This document shows positions 12,072-23,820 of a stretch of DNA of 64,000 nucleotides, piece by piece. The stretch covers positions 17,922,722-17,986,721 of the forward strand of contig NC_053411.1 in assembly GCF_016859285.1 (NCBI RefSeq), given 5' to 3'. Origin of the DNA: Xiphias gladius. Taxonomy: Eukaryota; Chordata; Actinopteri; Istiophoriformes; Xiphiidae. The notes under the pieces are model-generated. The model worked only from the letters and a program-made list of their open reading frames with translations, had not been told where the DNA came from and searched no databases. The stretch's first letter is position 1. Each line of letters starts with the position of its first letter. Position numbers and translations under genes: made by a program.

Positions 12072-15000
12072 TCATCGCGTCAAAGAGTTGGAGCTGCAGA
12101 AACAGGAGAACATTTTTCAGGTTTTCAGGTACAAGCTCAAGTTTTGCTAAAAAGTTGGAGGACTTGGAGGCTGTTAGTTCGGCTCTTGTTTGCAGGGATA
12201 ATAAACGAGGGAGCTTTGAAAGGAAGGGACCACTGTACGAGGTCAAAGAACGAGACATTCTGGCTCCCGGTTGGCAAAATTTGCAGTTTTTTTTTTTGCC
12301 AGCTGAATGTTTTACCTCTTGGTTTCTCTTCTGGTTTCAGCAAACTTGTGTCTCAACAGGAAGGCGGCCACAGCCTCAGCCACCTTCACGCAAACAGACG
12401 AAGCAGAGCAATTGATTTAGGTGGTTACATGAAACTTCACTGATGGCTGTGGAGAGAACGGGTTAAAAAAAAAAAATTAGAAAGGCTCGTAATATCAGTT
12501 TATGTTGAATTTGCTTTAATTCCATTTACCTCCATGGTGGGACTAGAAAGCTCAGATGCGAATATCTCTACCCGTAAAACAGAAACTACATTATCTGCAA
12601 AGCTACATACCAACTAAAGGTAAGTGGGAAATATGCTTCTTTGTGTCGGTGTAATTTTAGCTTCAAAATTAGTACTATTAGTATTTTATTATACTACTAA
12701 TACATATTTAACGGATAAGGCTGTTGATATTCTGTGTTTTTTGTTGCCAACAAATCCTGGAACAGACCAAAATCAACAACGTTGTAGTCCATCTCTAAAT
12801 ACTTTACTGACCCTACCTTGTCCGTGGTTTTCAGCCCCAAACCCACTGGTTCCTACTGAAGAAGAAGTAAACTTTTAAAAATGGCTCACAGATATACAGG
12901 TTCTTTCCTTTTTTTTTTTTCAGAGGACTAAATAATTTACGAAAACAGTCGAGGCACTGTTATGCAATGTTTTTAGCAAAGGTCACTCAAACAGGGGGAA
13001 ATAGTGCATTTGTTGGGGACTATTTTAAGCAGCGGATTAATCCACATTTGGTGCTGTAGTGTGTGTGTGTGGGGGGGGGACTGAGTCAAAATAAACAGTT
13101 TTCAATAGTTTTTGACAACATTTTTCAGGCTTCGGATACATACACAGTACTTGTTTATGATTGGATACTTTAATCGTTGGTTTTGGCCTTTTCATGGGAT
13201 TTGTGGACAATAAGAAACATACAGAATACGCCAGACTTTTCCTGTAATAGTAGTAACTCTTCAGGGAAGAGTTTTGAGTGGATTTTTGATTTAGGAAAAG
13301 GGTTTTAGCCTTACTAAACATGGCCAACTTTTCGTTGTGCTAGTGCTTCTTTTACCTTACTCTCTACATACTCATCCTAGGCTGAGACAAAGCTTTGTTT
13401 TATGCCTGAATGCTTCAACCCCAGTAGAAAAATGTAAAAATCGTTGTTTTAGTAGACAACGATAGATACTAGAGAGTGTTCATGTAGAGTTAGGATTCAC
13501 AGTAACATTCTGTATGTGGACAGATTGGCAGGTTTGTTCTTACTTTCTCTGGTTTGTCCTCTTGTACTGCGTGACCACAGGGGGGCAGCACCTGCATCAT
13601 GAATTTACCTGGATAAAAACAGCAAGACAGGTGCACACTCTGAGTCTCTCTCTCTCTCTCTCACGGACACACACTCCTGGGCTGTCACTTCCAGCGCGGT
13701 TGTTGACTGACAGAACCAGCCGTCCCTGGAGAGGAACTGCCACCGCAAGGTGTGTGTATCTGTGTTTGTCTGAGTGCGAATGTATGCCTGTGTCCCCGGA
13801 GACGACTCTGGAGCAGCTAAGACGTCCTTCACCTTTTCCCTCACAGTTAGTGTAGAAACCCAGTGTGAAAAGAATGTCAGCTGTTCCCAGTATCACAGTG
13901 TGTCTCTACATGAGGCCTTTTTGTTTCTCCAAGACTACATTTCCCATCAGCCCTGATGACTTCTGCTTCTTTCCCCCTCGTCTTTGTGGAGGCCTGGCAT
14001 ATTGAAGGTGATATTTTACTTTTTGCTCCGTGTCAGTGATGGGGAAAAAAAACCAAAAAAAATCAAACATACTTTTGTGGCGATTCTTTTTCAGGTTTCA
14101 GCTTCTTCACGTTTTGTACCGGGTCTACACGCACTACCTCCGCATATATTGCTTGCACTTAGAGTCCAACACTGCCAAAAGGCTTCACCTCCTTCTGACA
14201 AGGCGGCTTCAGTACGTTACCAAACTAAATTCCAGTCATATAAATGGAAGCATTGCAACTTTAAACGTCTTTAATAACCCAACCAAGTTCTGTCTAACAA
14301 AGTTACGCGCTCTCGACTCGACTGCTGCTGATACCGGCTCTCCTACAGACTCGCTGCCCTTGAAACTTCCTGTGCGTCCCTACCTGCAGCCTACTGACTG
14401 AAGGGGCCGGATCCAAGTATACCGAGGCAACATAACACTCGAACTTCACAGCGCTGACCTCTTTCCTTTTTATACATTAAAGCGAATTTCCTTCCAAGCC
14501 CAACTTGATTCTGCAAGTTAATGTTGTGACCAATCCCGTAAAAGAATTTCCCAGATCATTGAAAGGGGTGCATTTGTTTTGGTGTCTGGAAATGTCCTAC
14601 CTTGCATCTGGCCAATAGTCAGATCTCTGTCCAGCCGGTCGATTCCTGGGAAGAGAAGCAGCTTGAGGTCAAGTGTGAAACATCGAGATAGTTTTCTCAG
14701 CTGTGAGACAACAAAATTAATACTGGCATTAAACAAAAAATTAGGGTTGGACATTAATATCAAAAATATTTTTCAAAGTAATAGTTTACATTCGCTAATA
14801 TACACCATCTAATACAGAGATCTCCAAATACCTACCCGCCAATAAGAGGAGTTTGGGTAGGTTGCAGGCCAGGAAGAGGTTGGACGTTCCTCTAAACCAG
14901 CCATCCCAATACTTCTCTGACTTTGACAGGTCTATACGCCACTTGTACACAGTCTGGCATGCGTACGCAAAGATAAACAGGGTAGTCGGTGAATAACCTT

Positions 15001-18000
15001 CGTAATACTCCAGGAAAAAGCAGGAAGAAGACATAAGACATTTGGGTGTGTGGATGCATCTGAGATACAGGAAATATAAAAAAGTTGAGCGGGCTACAAT
15101 GTACAAATCAAGTGTCCGTCTGCCTGTGCTGGGGACAAGTGGTGAAAGCTGACAAATAAATGAAGGTCAGTGGATTCAGAAGTTAAATCGGTATTGTTAA
15201 TGTGCGTGTCTGTGCTTCAATTTATGAGAACAATTAAAGTTTAGGAGTTGCGGTTTGGGTAATAAATGAATGTCGATGAGGGGATAATTTGAAAGTCAAT
15301 GGCGGCTTTCTCCCCAGTAAAGCAGTGCCAATCTGCACACGTGTTTAGAAATTAAGGTTTAACTTGGGTGTTAATACAAATGAATGATATTCAGCAATGT
15401 CCTATCAATGACAAATAATGCAAACAGCCATATGTATGGGTATTTGTATGTTTGCTCTTTTAATGGTATGGTTCCCTAGTGAATCTAAGTCAGTGGAATG
15501 GCAAGTAAAACAACACATTATCACAGGTAGAGACTAAATTACTAAAGAGAGAAACGTGCTTTGACAATGAATAGAATACATCCTTGAAAATGTGAAACAC
15601 TCAGAACACATAGATTGATGTCAGTGGTTAACAAAGGTTAAAGCAGGGTACAACAATGTTTCTGTGAAGACGTTTTCATACCTGGCCTTGGCTGAGGCTC
15701 ACCTCTGAGGCAGCGTTTTCTTTGTCGTTGACGTAGCTTTGATCGTAGAACTCTTCGTTGCGCTCGACGACCACGTCAGTCACCGGGCTGGGCTGCTCCA
15801 GAGTGTCAGCCTCCTCCACCTCACATCTGACGGACAGTAAGCGTGCGGAGAGGTGGAAATTATCTTAGCAATTCAGGTTTAAAGGATCTCAGTCCTGGAG
15901 GGTTTAGTCTGATGCAAGTCAGTAATCCGGACTCTGGATTCCTCTTGCCGTGGAAACACCATGCCATGTCTACGCAGAAAGCATTTCGGCTGCATTTTAT
16001 GCTCGTCCGTCCTTACATGTGTCTGACAGTACAAATGTGCTCCTACTTTAATCAATCCGAATGTCTACACGTAACGACTCGGGTCTCGGGTGTTACCCGT
16101 GCTATTTGGCCAAAATGTCTGCTTGAAGCATGTTTTTACAATATGGGCACTGAGTGTTTCGAAAACGTGGGTCACCTACAGCTCAATACTGTGCCCGAAC
16201 GCATCCTGTGTAGACACCGGTGGTATCACCAGAGCTGCAGCTGCTGCTGCTGCTGCTCTGCTAACATGCTGCGCACGCTACGCTGCCTCTGTAGACACGG
16301 TGTAATGGGTAACGATTACAGGACATATTTTACTCAGATATTTAAAAACTTGGGAGTGATGGTGAAAATCACAGGATAACTCACCAATCAGAGCCAGCCT
16401 ACCTTTTGATCTGGCCAACCATCGAGACTCTGGCAGATTCCAGGTTCCTGATTTGTCCACTCTTGACGCTGAAAGGAGAGTAACGAAGAAAAGTAAGTTG
16501 TTACTGATCCAGTTAGAAGCATTTGGGCCAACTTTGTCTTAGAGACATCCCAGTAAAACAGATTTTAATACATCGTAAAGCCATATTCAAGATTCAAGAT
16601 TGATTTAACTTTGACCCCAGCCGAGCTGGTCTGTGCCAGCACAGTCAGTGGTTGAGATGTGATTAAAAGATGGAGGACAAATGTAAAAGGACTGTTTCTG
16701 AATATAACTATACAATGATAAATTACAATCCCAGTATTGTTTTTCCAGTGCAGTGTGAATTTGGCTTTAGTCTGATTCTAGGTTTGCTGGATAATCAGCT
16801 CTTGGGCCAAGTCGTTTGTATGAGTTGGAAAATTGCTTGTTGGATGGTTGGATAGCTTCGGAAACCCGCTCCCCATACAACTTTCCAACATCGGATTAAG
16901 GGGAGTCTGTGTCTGTAAACTTCTTAAACGGATGGTCCGATTTTCTCACCCACGCCAGCTTATAGCATAATTTCACCTGTTTTTAAATGACATCACCCCC
17001 CCATCACAGCCGGCATCAGCTATAAACACTTGTGCTTTCCAACGTGGTCACACAACGTAAGAACTAGTTCTGGCAGATCATAAACCGGCCCATGGGCCCA
17101 TTTTAACTCATGCCCCTTTCCCACCAAGTCTAATTTCAAACCAGCACAGTCACTTCATGCTTCTTGGATGGATCGGATAGCTATCCAATCTAAAAAAGGT
17201 TTAGTGTTAATTGTTTTAACTAACTGGTTAGATTATTATTGTTCTGGCATTTCTGCTACCAAAGAGCCCCTTGTGTTTTCTGTATTTTATCAGGATATGA
17301 GACACCTGAAAAGTGTAAATGGGGCCTTGAACTCTCACCTCCACTCTATAGCGTGGTCCATGGACTTGAAGGACTTGGGTCTTCCCTTCAGGAAGTTCTG
17401 TATGCTGTGGAGTGCATCCATCGCACTGCCTGCCGGAGGAACAGAAGACCGATTGAGTACAATCATAAACATCTAAATATCCCAACTAAAAAAAACCACA
17501 AAAATAAAATGTGTAGGTTTTGGAGCACATCTGCTGCTCCCTACTCTCTAATACTCAGACGCTGCACACGCTTACCTTCCACGACGTCTATGGCCACCAG
17601 ACCCACAGTGGTTGGTAGCAGCATGTTGCTGGCTGTGTGCACCGCGATCGCCCCACCAACTCCGTGGCCAATCAGGACGATGGGGGGAGGAGTGTCACCA
17701 TAGCAGGCCCGAATCACATTGGCTACATCGCTGAGGGGAATGGGGGGAAAGCAGTGATGATAACGGACGGTGACAGTTATAACCATTAGAGTGGTAACAG
17801 TAGAAGGTGGAGCTGTATTTGTAGCATCACCGGCAGTAGCCGTGCAATATGTGCGGTAGCATAACAGTTGGTTTGGACATACACTGAAAGAATTTACAAG
17901 AAAATTTGTGGGTGTTTGCTCGAGAAGAACTACCCTCTTTTGCTCGGACGATATTGTTAATCTGAGATGGGAGGATTAATGGAAGCTGGATGATGTGAGT

Positions 18001-20510
18001 TTTTGTGAGTATTGTGCGCTGATACCTGGACATGGTTTGAGTTGAGAAGTCATCTGATTGGCGGACCAGAGTGGCACCTTGACAGAGAACAAAGTCTCAC
18101 AGCAATGCAACTAAAATTTCTTTATAGTGTCTGAAAATATAGAAGCACTAAAACACTGAGCCACTGAAACCATGCAGATACATTAATTTACTGTTAAAGG
18201 ACCAATGTGTAGGATTTAGTGGCATCCAGTGGTGAGGTTGCAGATCGCAACCAACTGAATACTCCTCCCCTCACCCCTCCCTTTCCAAGCCTGTAGGCGA
18301 ACCCACGGTGGCCTTCAGGTAGCAGGAAAACGCAAAAGTTTGGTTTGTCCATTCTGGGCTACTGTAGAGATTTGGTGGTGCAACATGAAGGGCTCCGTGG
18401 CAGAGGACCTGCTCCCCTATGTAGATATGAAGGGCTCTTTCTAAGCTAAAGAAAACACAACGATACTTAGTTTCAGGTGATTATACACTAATGAAAACAT
18501 AATTATGAATAATATATTCTATTTCTGCCGTTAGATTCCCTAATTCCTACACACTGCTCCTTTAAATCAGGGTGATTGAATATGTGGTACAAAATTCAGT
18601 AATACTAGTACAAGAAGGATTACGAAACATTTTGCTATATTGGCCCGAGCTTAGTTATTCCAAGTATTTCCAGTATTTGGCAGATTTTTCCCATAATTGT
18701 TGTTTTCCACATAGTCTATTCCAATTCAGAACCATTGATACTAGCCCTGGTCAAACACAGTCTCCAATTTAAACAGCCCCAATTCCTTGCATATACTGTA
18801 TGTCATGGCATTTGTATTTTTTGAAGCTGTCAAAGATGAGAGTCAAAGATTACTAAAGAGATAACCAAACCCTTTTTTTTCCTTTATGTTGCCTCACCGT
18901 GACCCCTGAGGTCCATGGCAAGTACCCTGCAGGTCACTCTGCTGGCGATGGCTGTCTGCAACACAGAAAAACACCAGGACACGCTGCTGATTTTTGGGAT
19001 GTAGCCACCATCAATCAATTGATCAGTCAGTCATTCAGTGAACCAGTCAACTGCTACTACAGATGCTCACGGCGAAGACGGCCCACGACAGGGCCGAGTG
19101 TCCCCCTCCATGCAGCAGAACCAGCAGAGGTCCATCGCTCCCCGCTTTGTAAATCCTGAAGACGTCCCCGCTGTCGGCCAACCCGACGCTCACATCCTCC
19201 ATCTGCTCAAAGTACTCCCGCCATGACACTGGCGAGTAGTCTATCTTACGGCCAACCTCACTAGTCGACATGTAGACACACAGAAACACACACACACGGT
19301 ATACTACCTACACAAACTGTATACTTTTAGCAAGAATATACCCCAGTAGATAAACAGGTTTCCAAACATTTCCCGGTGGGAGACCTTCTTTAAAAAAAAA
19401 AAAAAAAAAAAAAAAATTGGAGCATTTAGCCAACTGCCAAAGCAGCGAAAAAGGAACTCTGGTAAAAAATAAAAATTAAATATAAGACACTAATACCTTT
19501 TAATCACTGATAATTCCGGCACTCATTTTATTTGGAGGTCAGAGGGCTTGCTAACTAGCTTACCTAGCTACCTAAATGCTAAAATGGCTAGTTTGAAGGT
19601 GGAGTGTCAGGTGGGCTAACGTATAACTTGGAGCGGTGAAGTTATTAGCGGAGCATGACGCGCATGAATTTTAGCATCTTCTTGTTGTTTATACTTAACA
19701 ACAATCAATACTTTTCCTAAATTGAGTCAGGATACTGAACAGAAGTCCAACGTCGCTTAGCTAGCTTGTTTAACACTTTTAACTTCCACTATTTTGGATG
19801 AGTGCAACCAAGTTTGTCTACTCTTTCAAAGTAAACTAGCGACTGGCAGCTCAGAAAGTTGCAATAGGTCTGTACTGATGTTGCTATGCGCTTGCTTAGT
19901 TGATTAAAATGATCGACTGATTGATTTTTCACTTCAGTAATTTCCTCCTCTTTCTTTTCCTCCCCTTTCCAAGAACCAAGTGGCATAAATCGACTTGAGG
20001 AATTGTGAATCAGAATCGCTGAGCTAACTGCATCTCCCGTGTTTTTAGGAATTTGTTTTTGGTTTCCTTTTGACAACCGAAAAGTTCAAGTTAAATCCAC
20101 CCTAAGAGTCAAATAAACATTGATGACAACGTATCCTACAGGTTAGTTGTGAGCCATTTTACAGGAACACCCAGTGAACTCATAAGGACAGACCAGTGCT
20201 AACAGTGACTGAATGTGCATTTCTGGTGAGAGTTTAATTCAGTGTTGTCTTATCTAAAAATAAATCTAACAACTGGAAATTAAAATTAAACTTTTACTTC
20301 AAGCTTTTCCTAAGTATCAACTGAGTCAGAAGAAAAATGCTGCCATCCAACTTCAGTTTGTGTTTGCGGTTATTCAGTTCAAGCCTCACAATTTTGAATG
20401 ATTAATGGATTAATTTCTGACTGAGATACCCTTGTCGCTAATCTGCCTAAACGTCTGATTTGTTTTGGAGAGGTGACTTACTGCTCTGTATCAAAGTTCT
20501 CCTCCCACAT
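12072..20510 (-). CDS. ppme1: Protein phosphatase methylesterase 1-like protein lacking the catalytic serine
   Basis: PPME1 is a serine hydrolase that removes the C-terminal methyl ester of PP2A catalytic subunits. Thirteen coding exons on the minus strand: 20510-20482, 19260-19071, 18955-18898, 18077-18026, 17730-17576, 17429-17339, 16468-16403, 15826-15703, 14953-14836, 14645-14601, 13608-13544, 12383-12316, 12093-12072. They sum to 1083 bases (360 aa plus TGA), all with GT-AG sites and matching phases. Family landmarks appear in order: VGRKIDYSP, LLHGGGHSALSWAVF, MDLRGHG, IDVVEG, EKYWDGWFRG, DRLDRDLTIGQMQG, CGHAVQED, KVAEAVAAFLLRHKFAE. The triad Asp (residue 158) and His (322) are kept. 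The nucleophile elbow reads GHGVGG where the family has GHSMGG, so Gly133 replaces the catalytic Ser (codon at 17661-17663). The N-terminus is short (MWEENFDTE). The C-terminus ends RRETKSSNSLTR instead of the usual conserved tail. Family identity is certain; esterase activity is not expected. Confidence 0.85.
13645..13662 (+). repeat. (TC)n microsatellite
   Basis: Nine TC units, in the intron just upstream (minus-strand sense) of the exon carrying the triad histidine of the ppme1-like gene. Confidence 0.9.
18194..18565. mobile_element. MITE flanked by TTAA, in a ppme1-like intron
   Basis: The ends TTAAAGGACCAATGTGTAGGA and, inverted, TTAAAGGAGCAGTGTGTAGGA match at 19 of 21 positions. The element is about 372 bp, non-coding, and lies between coding exons 3 and 4. 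TTAA at both outer edges could be the target duplication, as in piggyBac-type insertion, or part of the inverted repeat. Its ends resemble those of the element at 37697-38085. Confidence 0.7.
19390..19416 (+). repeat. Poly-A tract
   Basis: About 26 As in a row. It may be a retroposon tail, but no recognisable SINE or LINE body precedes it. Confidence 0.85.
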
Positions 20511-20576
20511 GCTGTGTCTCGGTAGGAAAACGTCCAAACGGCAGCTGGTTGTCTTCAGTCAGCTGTGTTTTTTGTT

Positions 20577-20601
<25 letters not shown>
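20577..20601. repeat. (TA)n microsatellite
   Basis: About 12 TA units, roughly 65 bases upstream of the ppme1-like start codon on the minus strand. Confidence 0.9.
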
Positions 20602-20607
<6 letters not shown>

Positions 20608-20751
20608 GTGCGTCTGTGTAAGGTAATCAAGCAAGTTTTCCTTAGTAAGCACTGTACCGCAGACAGAGCTGCTCCTCCTCCTGTCCACCGCGTCCCACGT
20701 CCATTGACCAAATAACAGGGGAGATGGCTGACTGCTGATGTAAGTACAAAC

Positions 20752-20772
20752 GCACACACACACACACACACA
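20752..20772 (+). repeat. (CA)n microsatellite
   Basis: Ten CA units. Confidence 0.9.
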
Positions 20773-21906
20773 ACAGGACAATACCTAGTCATCTGTTGCT
20801 GTCAGGTAGCATCACTGTTGCTGCATCCTATTGGCTCAGACAGGCTAAAGTGGGTGGAGCAGACAAGCAGATAGAAAGGGTTGAGAGTCAAAACTCTCTC
20901 TTTCTTGACTGCGTCTCATCTCTATGGGCTTCAGTCACGCCGCTCATCCGCCGGCTGCCTGAGCTACCGACACCTTGGCAGAACTTTGGAGAAGTTTCTG
21001 GTAGTTTCTGGTGCGTCATGCCTCTACCGCCCAGGCTGGATACAGAAAACTAGCTGGAAAAAAAAAAGCAAAGAAAGGCGCTGCTCAATCTCGTGATCTA
21101 AGGCTCACTCACAGGCTTTTTCACAAGGGTCTTTGATTCCTCTGGATAAAAGCAGGGAGCTAAATATACATTCAGACTTGTCAAACACAGGTGTAACTGA
21201 GCGCAGCGGCCAAAAACCCAGCTGACAAAAGCTGGCTCACCTCAGGGTTGCAGACTCAAAACTGCATGTTTGTCTTATAATTTCGTTTTTTTTTTTTTCT
21301 GTATTCGTTGTGACGGTGTCTTCAAGTCAAAGCGCTGTGTCTCTCTTTGTCACTCACCCACACGCAAACAGCCCTCAGGTGACAGTGACAGACAGCTGCG
21401 AAAAGCTAAGGGCTAAATGTCATTCAGAAAAAACCACAATCTGTTACAGCTCAGTACATATTCCGTTTAACATTACAGTGGATTAAAAGTGACAAATAAT
21501 CCATTTTAATCAGTCATAGTTTAAAATACTGTCAAAACAGTAAAACTTAAGTTTTCAGAATTGAAATGCAGGTTCATTGCTATTTAATTTTAGTTTTAGA
21601 AAAGTGAGAAAAACGAAGCGATACACCGGCAATTTACACAGTCCTCGTTTTGAGAAAAACTGATATGAACCTTCAGCAGGGCAGCAGTTAGACGAGTCAA
21701 GGGGAGGTCATCCAAAGTTTCGGTCTTTGAGGACAAAATTCCCGCGTGGTGATGCTATCTTCCCACGGCAGCTCAACAAGGACCCACTGACGCGTCAGTA
21801 AAATGTTCACTGACGACATTTTTCATTTTTTTCCCGCCAAAACATGCAGTAGTGACTCCAGCATTGTTAAACTTTCTATGGCTGTGTTTAGGCACTGGCC
21901 GCACCC

Positions 21907-22024
21907 GGTTCAAGTTCGGGAAAGATCGTGGTCTGGTTTAGTACAGGAAAAGTCCACAGCGACTTGACGCACGACGTGCGTGTTAACATATAACCTGAAC
22001 CACGATCTTTCCGTAACTTGAACC
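21907..22024. repeat. Imperfect inverted repeat around a GATCGTGGT core
   Basis: The left arm GGTTCAAGTTCGGGAAAGAT continuing into CGTGGT (21907-21933) is the inverse of the right arm at 21997-22024, with about three mismatches in 28 bases. About 63 bases lie between the arms, including a small GC-rich near-palindrome (GCACGACGTGC). No ORF. It is probably a repeat-derived hairpin. Confidence 0.65.
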
Positions 22025-22379
22025 AAAGCGCTTGCGTTGCCTAAACCTAACCCCAGATCGGAGCCTGGATGTGAACTTCATGCTCTGGGTTCACAGTCCG
22101 GGGCCTTGTACGCCCACCGTGCACCTGGACCGCTCCACTATGACTTTCGGGCAGTTCATAAATGTTGTGTTCCTTTAAAAAAAACAAAAAACAAAAAACA
22201 AAAAACCCTGTTGCCTCTGACCATCATCTAGGCAGTGATTATGTCTGTCACCACAACGAAATTAGGAAAATGATTTAGTGATCTATAAATGTAATGTCTA
22301 GGAGACAAATTGCCCACTAAGGCCTTGTTCGAACCGACGCAAGCACTCCATGAAAAATGCAGCTGCCTTATTGATTTCG

Positions 22380-22760
22380 ATTTCCAGATAATTTGGAGGT
22401 CCAGAGTAGTTTTTCTTGGGATGGCAATGTCTGTCAGTCCACCACTTTCATCCAAACTGAAATATCCTGACATTCATGGTTTCCAGATAATGTAGCTTAA
22501 TGACTTTCCTTGAGTCCAGCCATGAATTTCACATTTGTGGTAATGAGTGAAATGTCTTGACAACTAATGGATGGAACTCTTCATCTTGCGTCTTTCTCAG
22601 TCCAAAATATTGAGTTTGTCCAATACTTTGGTTTTGTGACCAAGTAGCTACTGAACTAATGACGTTCCCCTCAGCCTCAACTGTGCCTTGTGCTTAGTGC
22701 TAAATATTAAATGTTGTCGTACTAACATGCTAAACTAAAATGGTGAACATTTCGTCTTAT
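22380..22760 (+). repeat. Interspersed repeat, copy 1 (ACTGAAATATC family)
   Basis: It shares ordered blocks with 52760-53455: GGGATGGCAATGTCTGTC-like, CCAAACTGAAATATC, ACTAATGGATGGAA, CAATACTTTGGTTT, CCTCAGCCTCA and TTAGTGCTAA. It is non-coding and has no clear ends. A fish-specific interspersed family is likely. Confidence 0.6.
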
Positions 22761-23269
22761 ACCCATGAGCCTGAAGCCTTAAAAGATGCCGTAACACCGC
22801 CGGGTGGTTCATACTACAGGATTTTACATCTCTGGGAGGTTATCAAGACCTTAATCTCAGTCACTGGACCCTCCGTCTTGATTATCGTGACGTCTCAATA
22901 CACAGTAATCTGCTACTAAAGTGTATCTGCACGAGTTTGACTGGCCAATGCAGTGTGACGCTGAACGACGTGGCATTATGTTGCGGCAAAACCGGAGCCA
23001 GGATCAACTTTTTTTTTTCTGGACGACTGTGCAAGTCTTCTGCATTGGTACCACAGCTGCACCAATACAGCTTTGTCTTGAACTAAACACTGTAGGCGTG
23101 CTGATTTTTTTCCCCACTGCCTGTCCGAACTTGGCCTAAATCTAGTTCTTTAATTTATGGTTTTGAAATTGCTCTGTGAGTTATTATTTTTAAACCATGT
23201 TCAGTGCGTTCATTCATTCATGTCGTGAAATGAGGAGGAGATGGACTGAGGAAGATAAACAACAAGAAT

Positions 23270-23590
23270 AAAGAAAACCAACAACTATTAGGAAGAGAGC
23301 AACAAGATGGTCGGCAGTAAGAGAAGGGAGGGGGGGGGCGTGAGAATAAAACAGCATGAAGAAGAAGGGTGTGGGGACGGAGGAGAAGAGGAGAAGGAGG
23401 TTAAAAATAAAAGGGAGTAGGAGAATAAAAATAAGAAGGCAAAGGTTTGAGCAAGATGAACAAAAGAGAGGGGTTGACAGGGGGATAAAGGGATAAAGGG
23501 AAGAAAATGAATGGGGGAGAACAACAGAGGAGAAAGGCATAAAAAGGAGGACAAAACTAGAATAAGAGGAAGAAGAGGAGGAGAGAAAGC
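23270..23590 (+). repeat. Purine-rich (GA) tract
   Basis: About 320 bases almost entirely of A and G on the plus strand, with runs such as GGGATAAAGGGATAAAGGGA and GAAGAAGAGGAGG. The pyrimidine complement creates long but meaningless minus-strand ORFs. Confidence 0.7.
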
Positions 23591-23699
23591 CTTGTGATGA
23601 TGATGATCGCTGATCTCATCTCATCTCAGGCCCCCTTTCTCCTCCCTCTCCCTCCTCCATTTATTTATTCATAAATGCCTCCTCTGGTAAAGCAACAGG

Positions 23700-23820
23700 G
23701 AGGAACAAACGAGGCAGCCGCTGAAGCTTTCCTCTGCTCCTCGGCAGGCAGTCGTCAGACATCAGGATGGGATTTCCACGCCTCTGCCGACCGATGCTGG
23801 CGTCTCTGGTCTCTGAATAG
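23700..23820 (+). other. gprin3: Candidate 5' non-coding exon of gprin3
   Basis: A moderately GC-rich segment ends in CTGAATAG followed by a good donor GTACGTAG at 23821. The next acceptor on this strand is the one before the coding exon (CCAATCAG at 25207). The transcription start is not defined. The call rests on position and donor only. Confidence 0.35.

Larger units (their letters stand above)
20511..23690. other. Divergent spacer between ppme1-like and gprin3
   Basis: The sequence just above 20510 should hold the ppme1-like promoter (minus strand). An inverted CCAAT box (ATTGG on the plus strand, about 20829) is the only promoter-like site noticed. The rest contains microsatellites, a hairpin and an old repeat. 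No coding exon was recognised. Confidence 0.35.

Noticed and set aside
15843-16379. 178-codon plus-strand ORF
   Set aside because: It lies in an intron of the ppme1-like gene on the other strand. The Cys run comes from a GCTGCTGCT triplet repeat, with no recognisable domain.
23214-23554. Hydrophobic-looking minus-strand ORFs (Leu/Phe/Ser-rich)
   Set aside because: Produced by the pyrimidine complement of the GA-rich tract, not a membrane protein.
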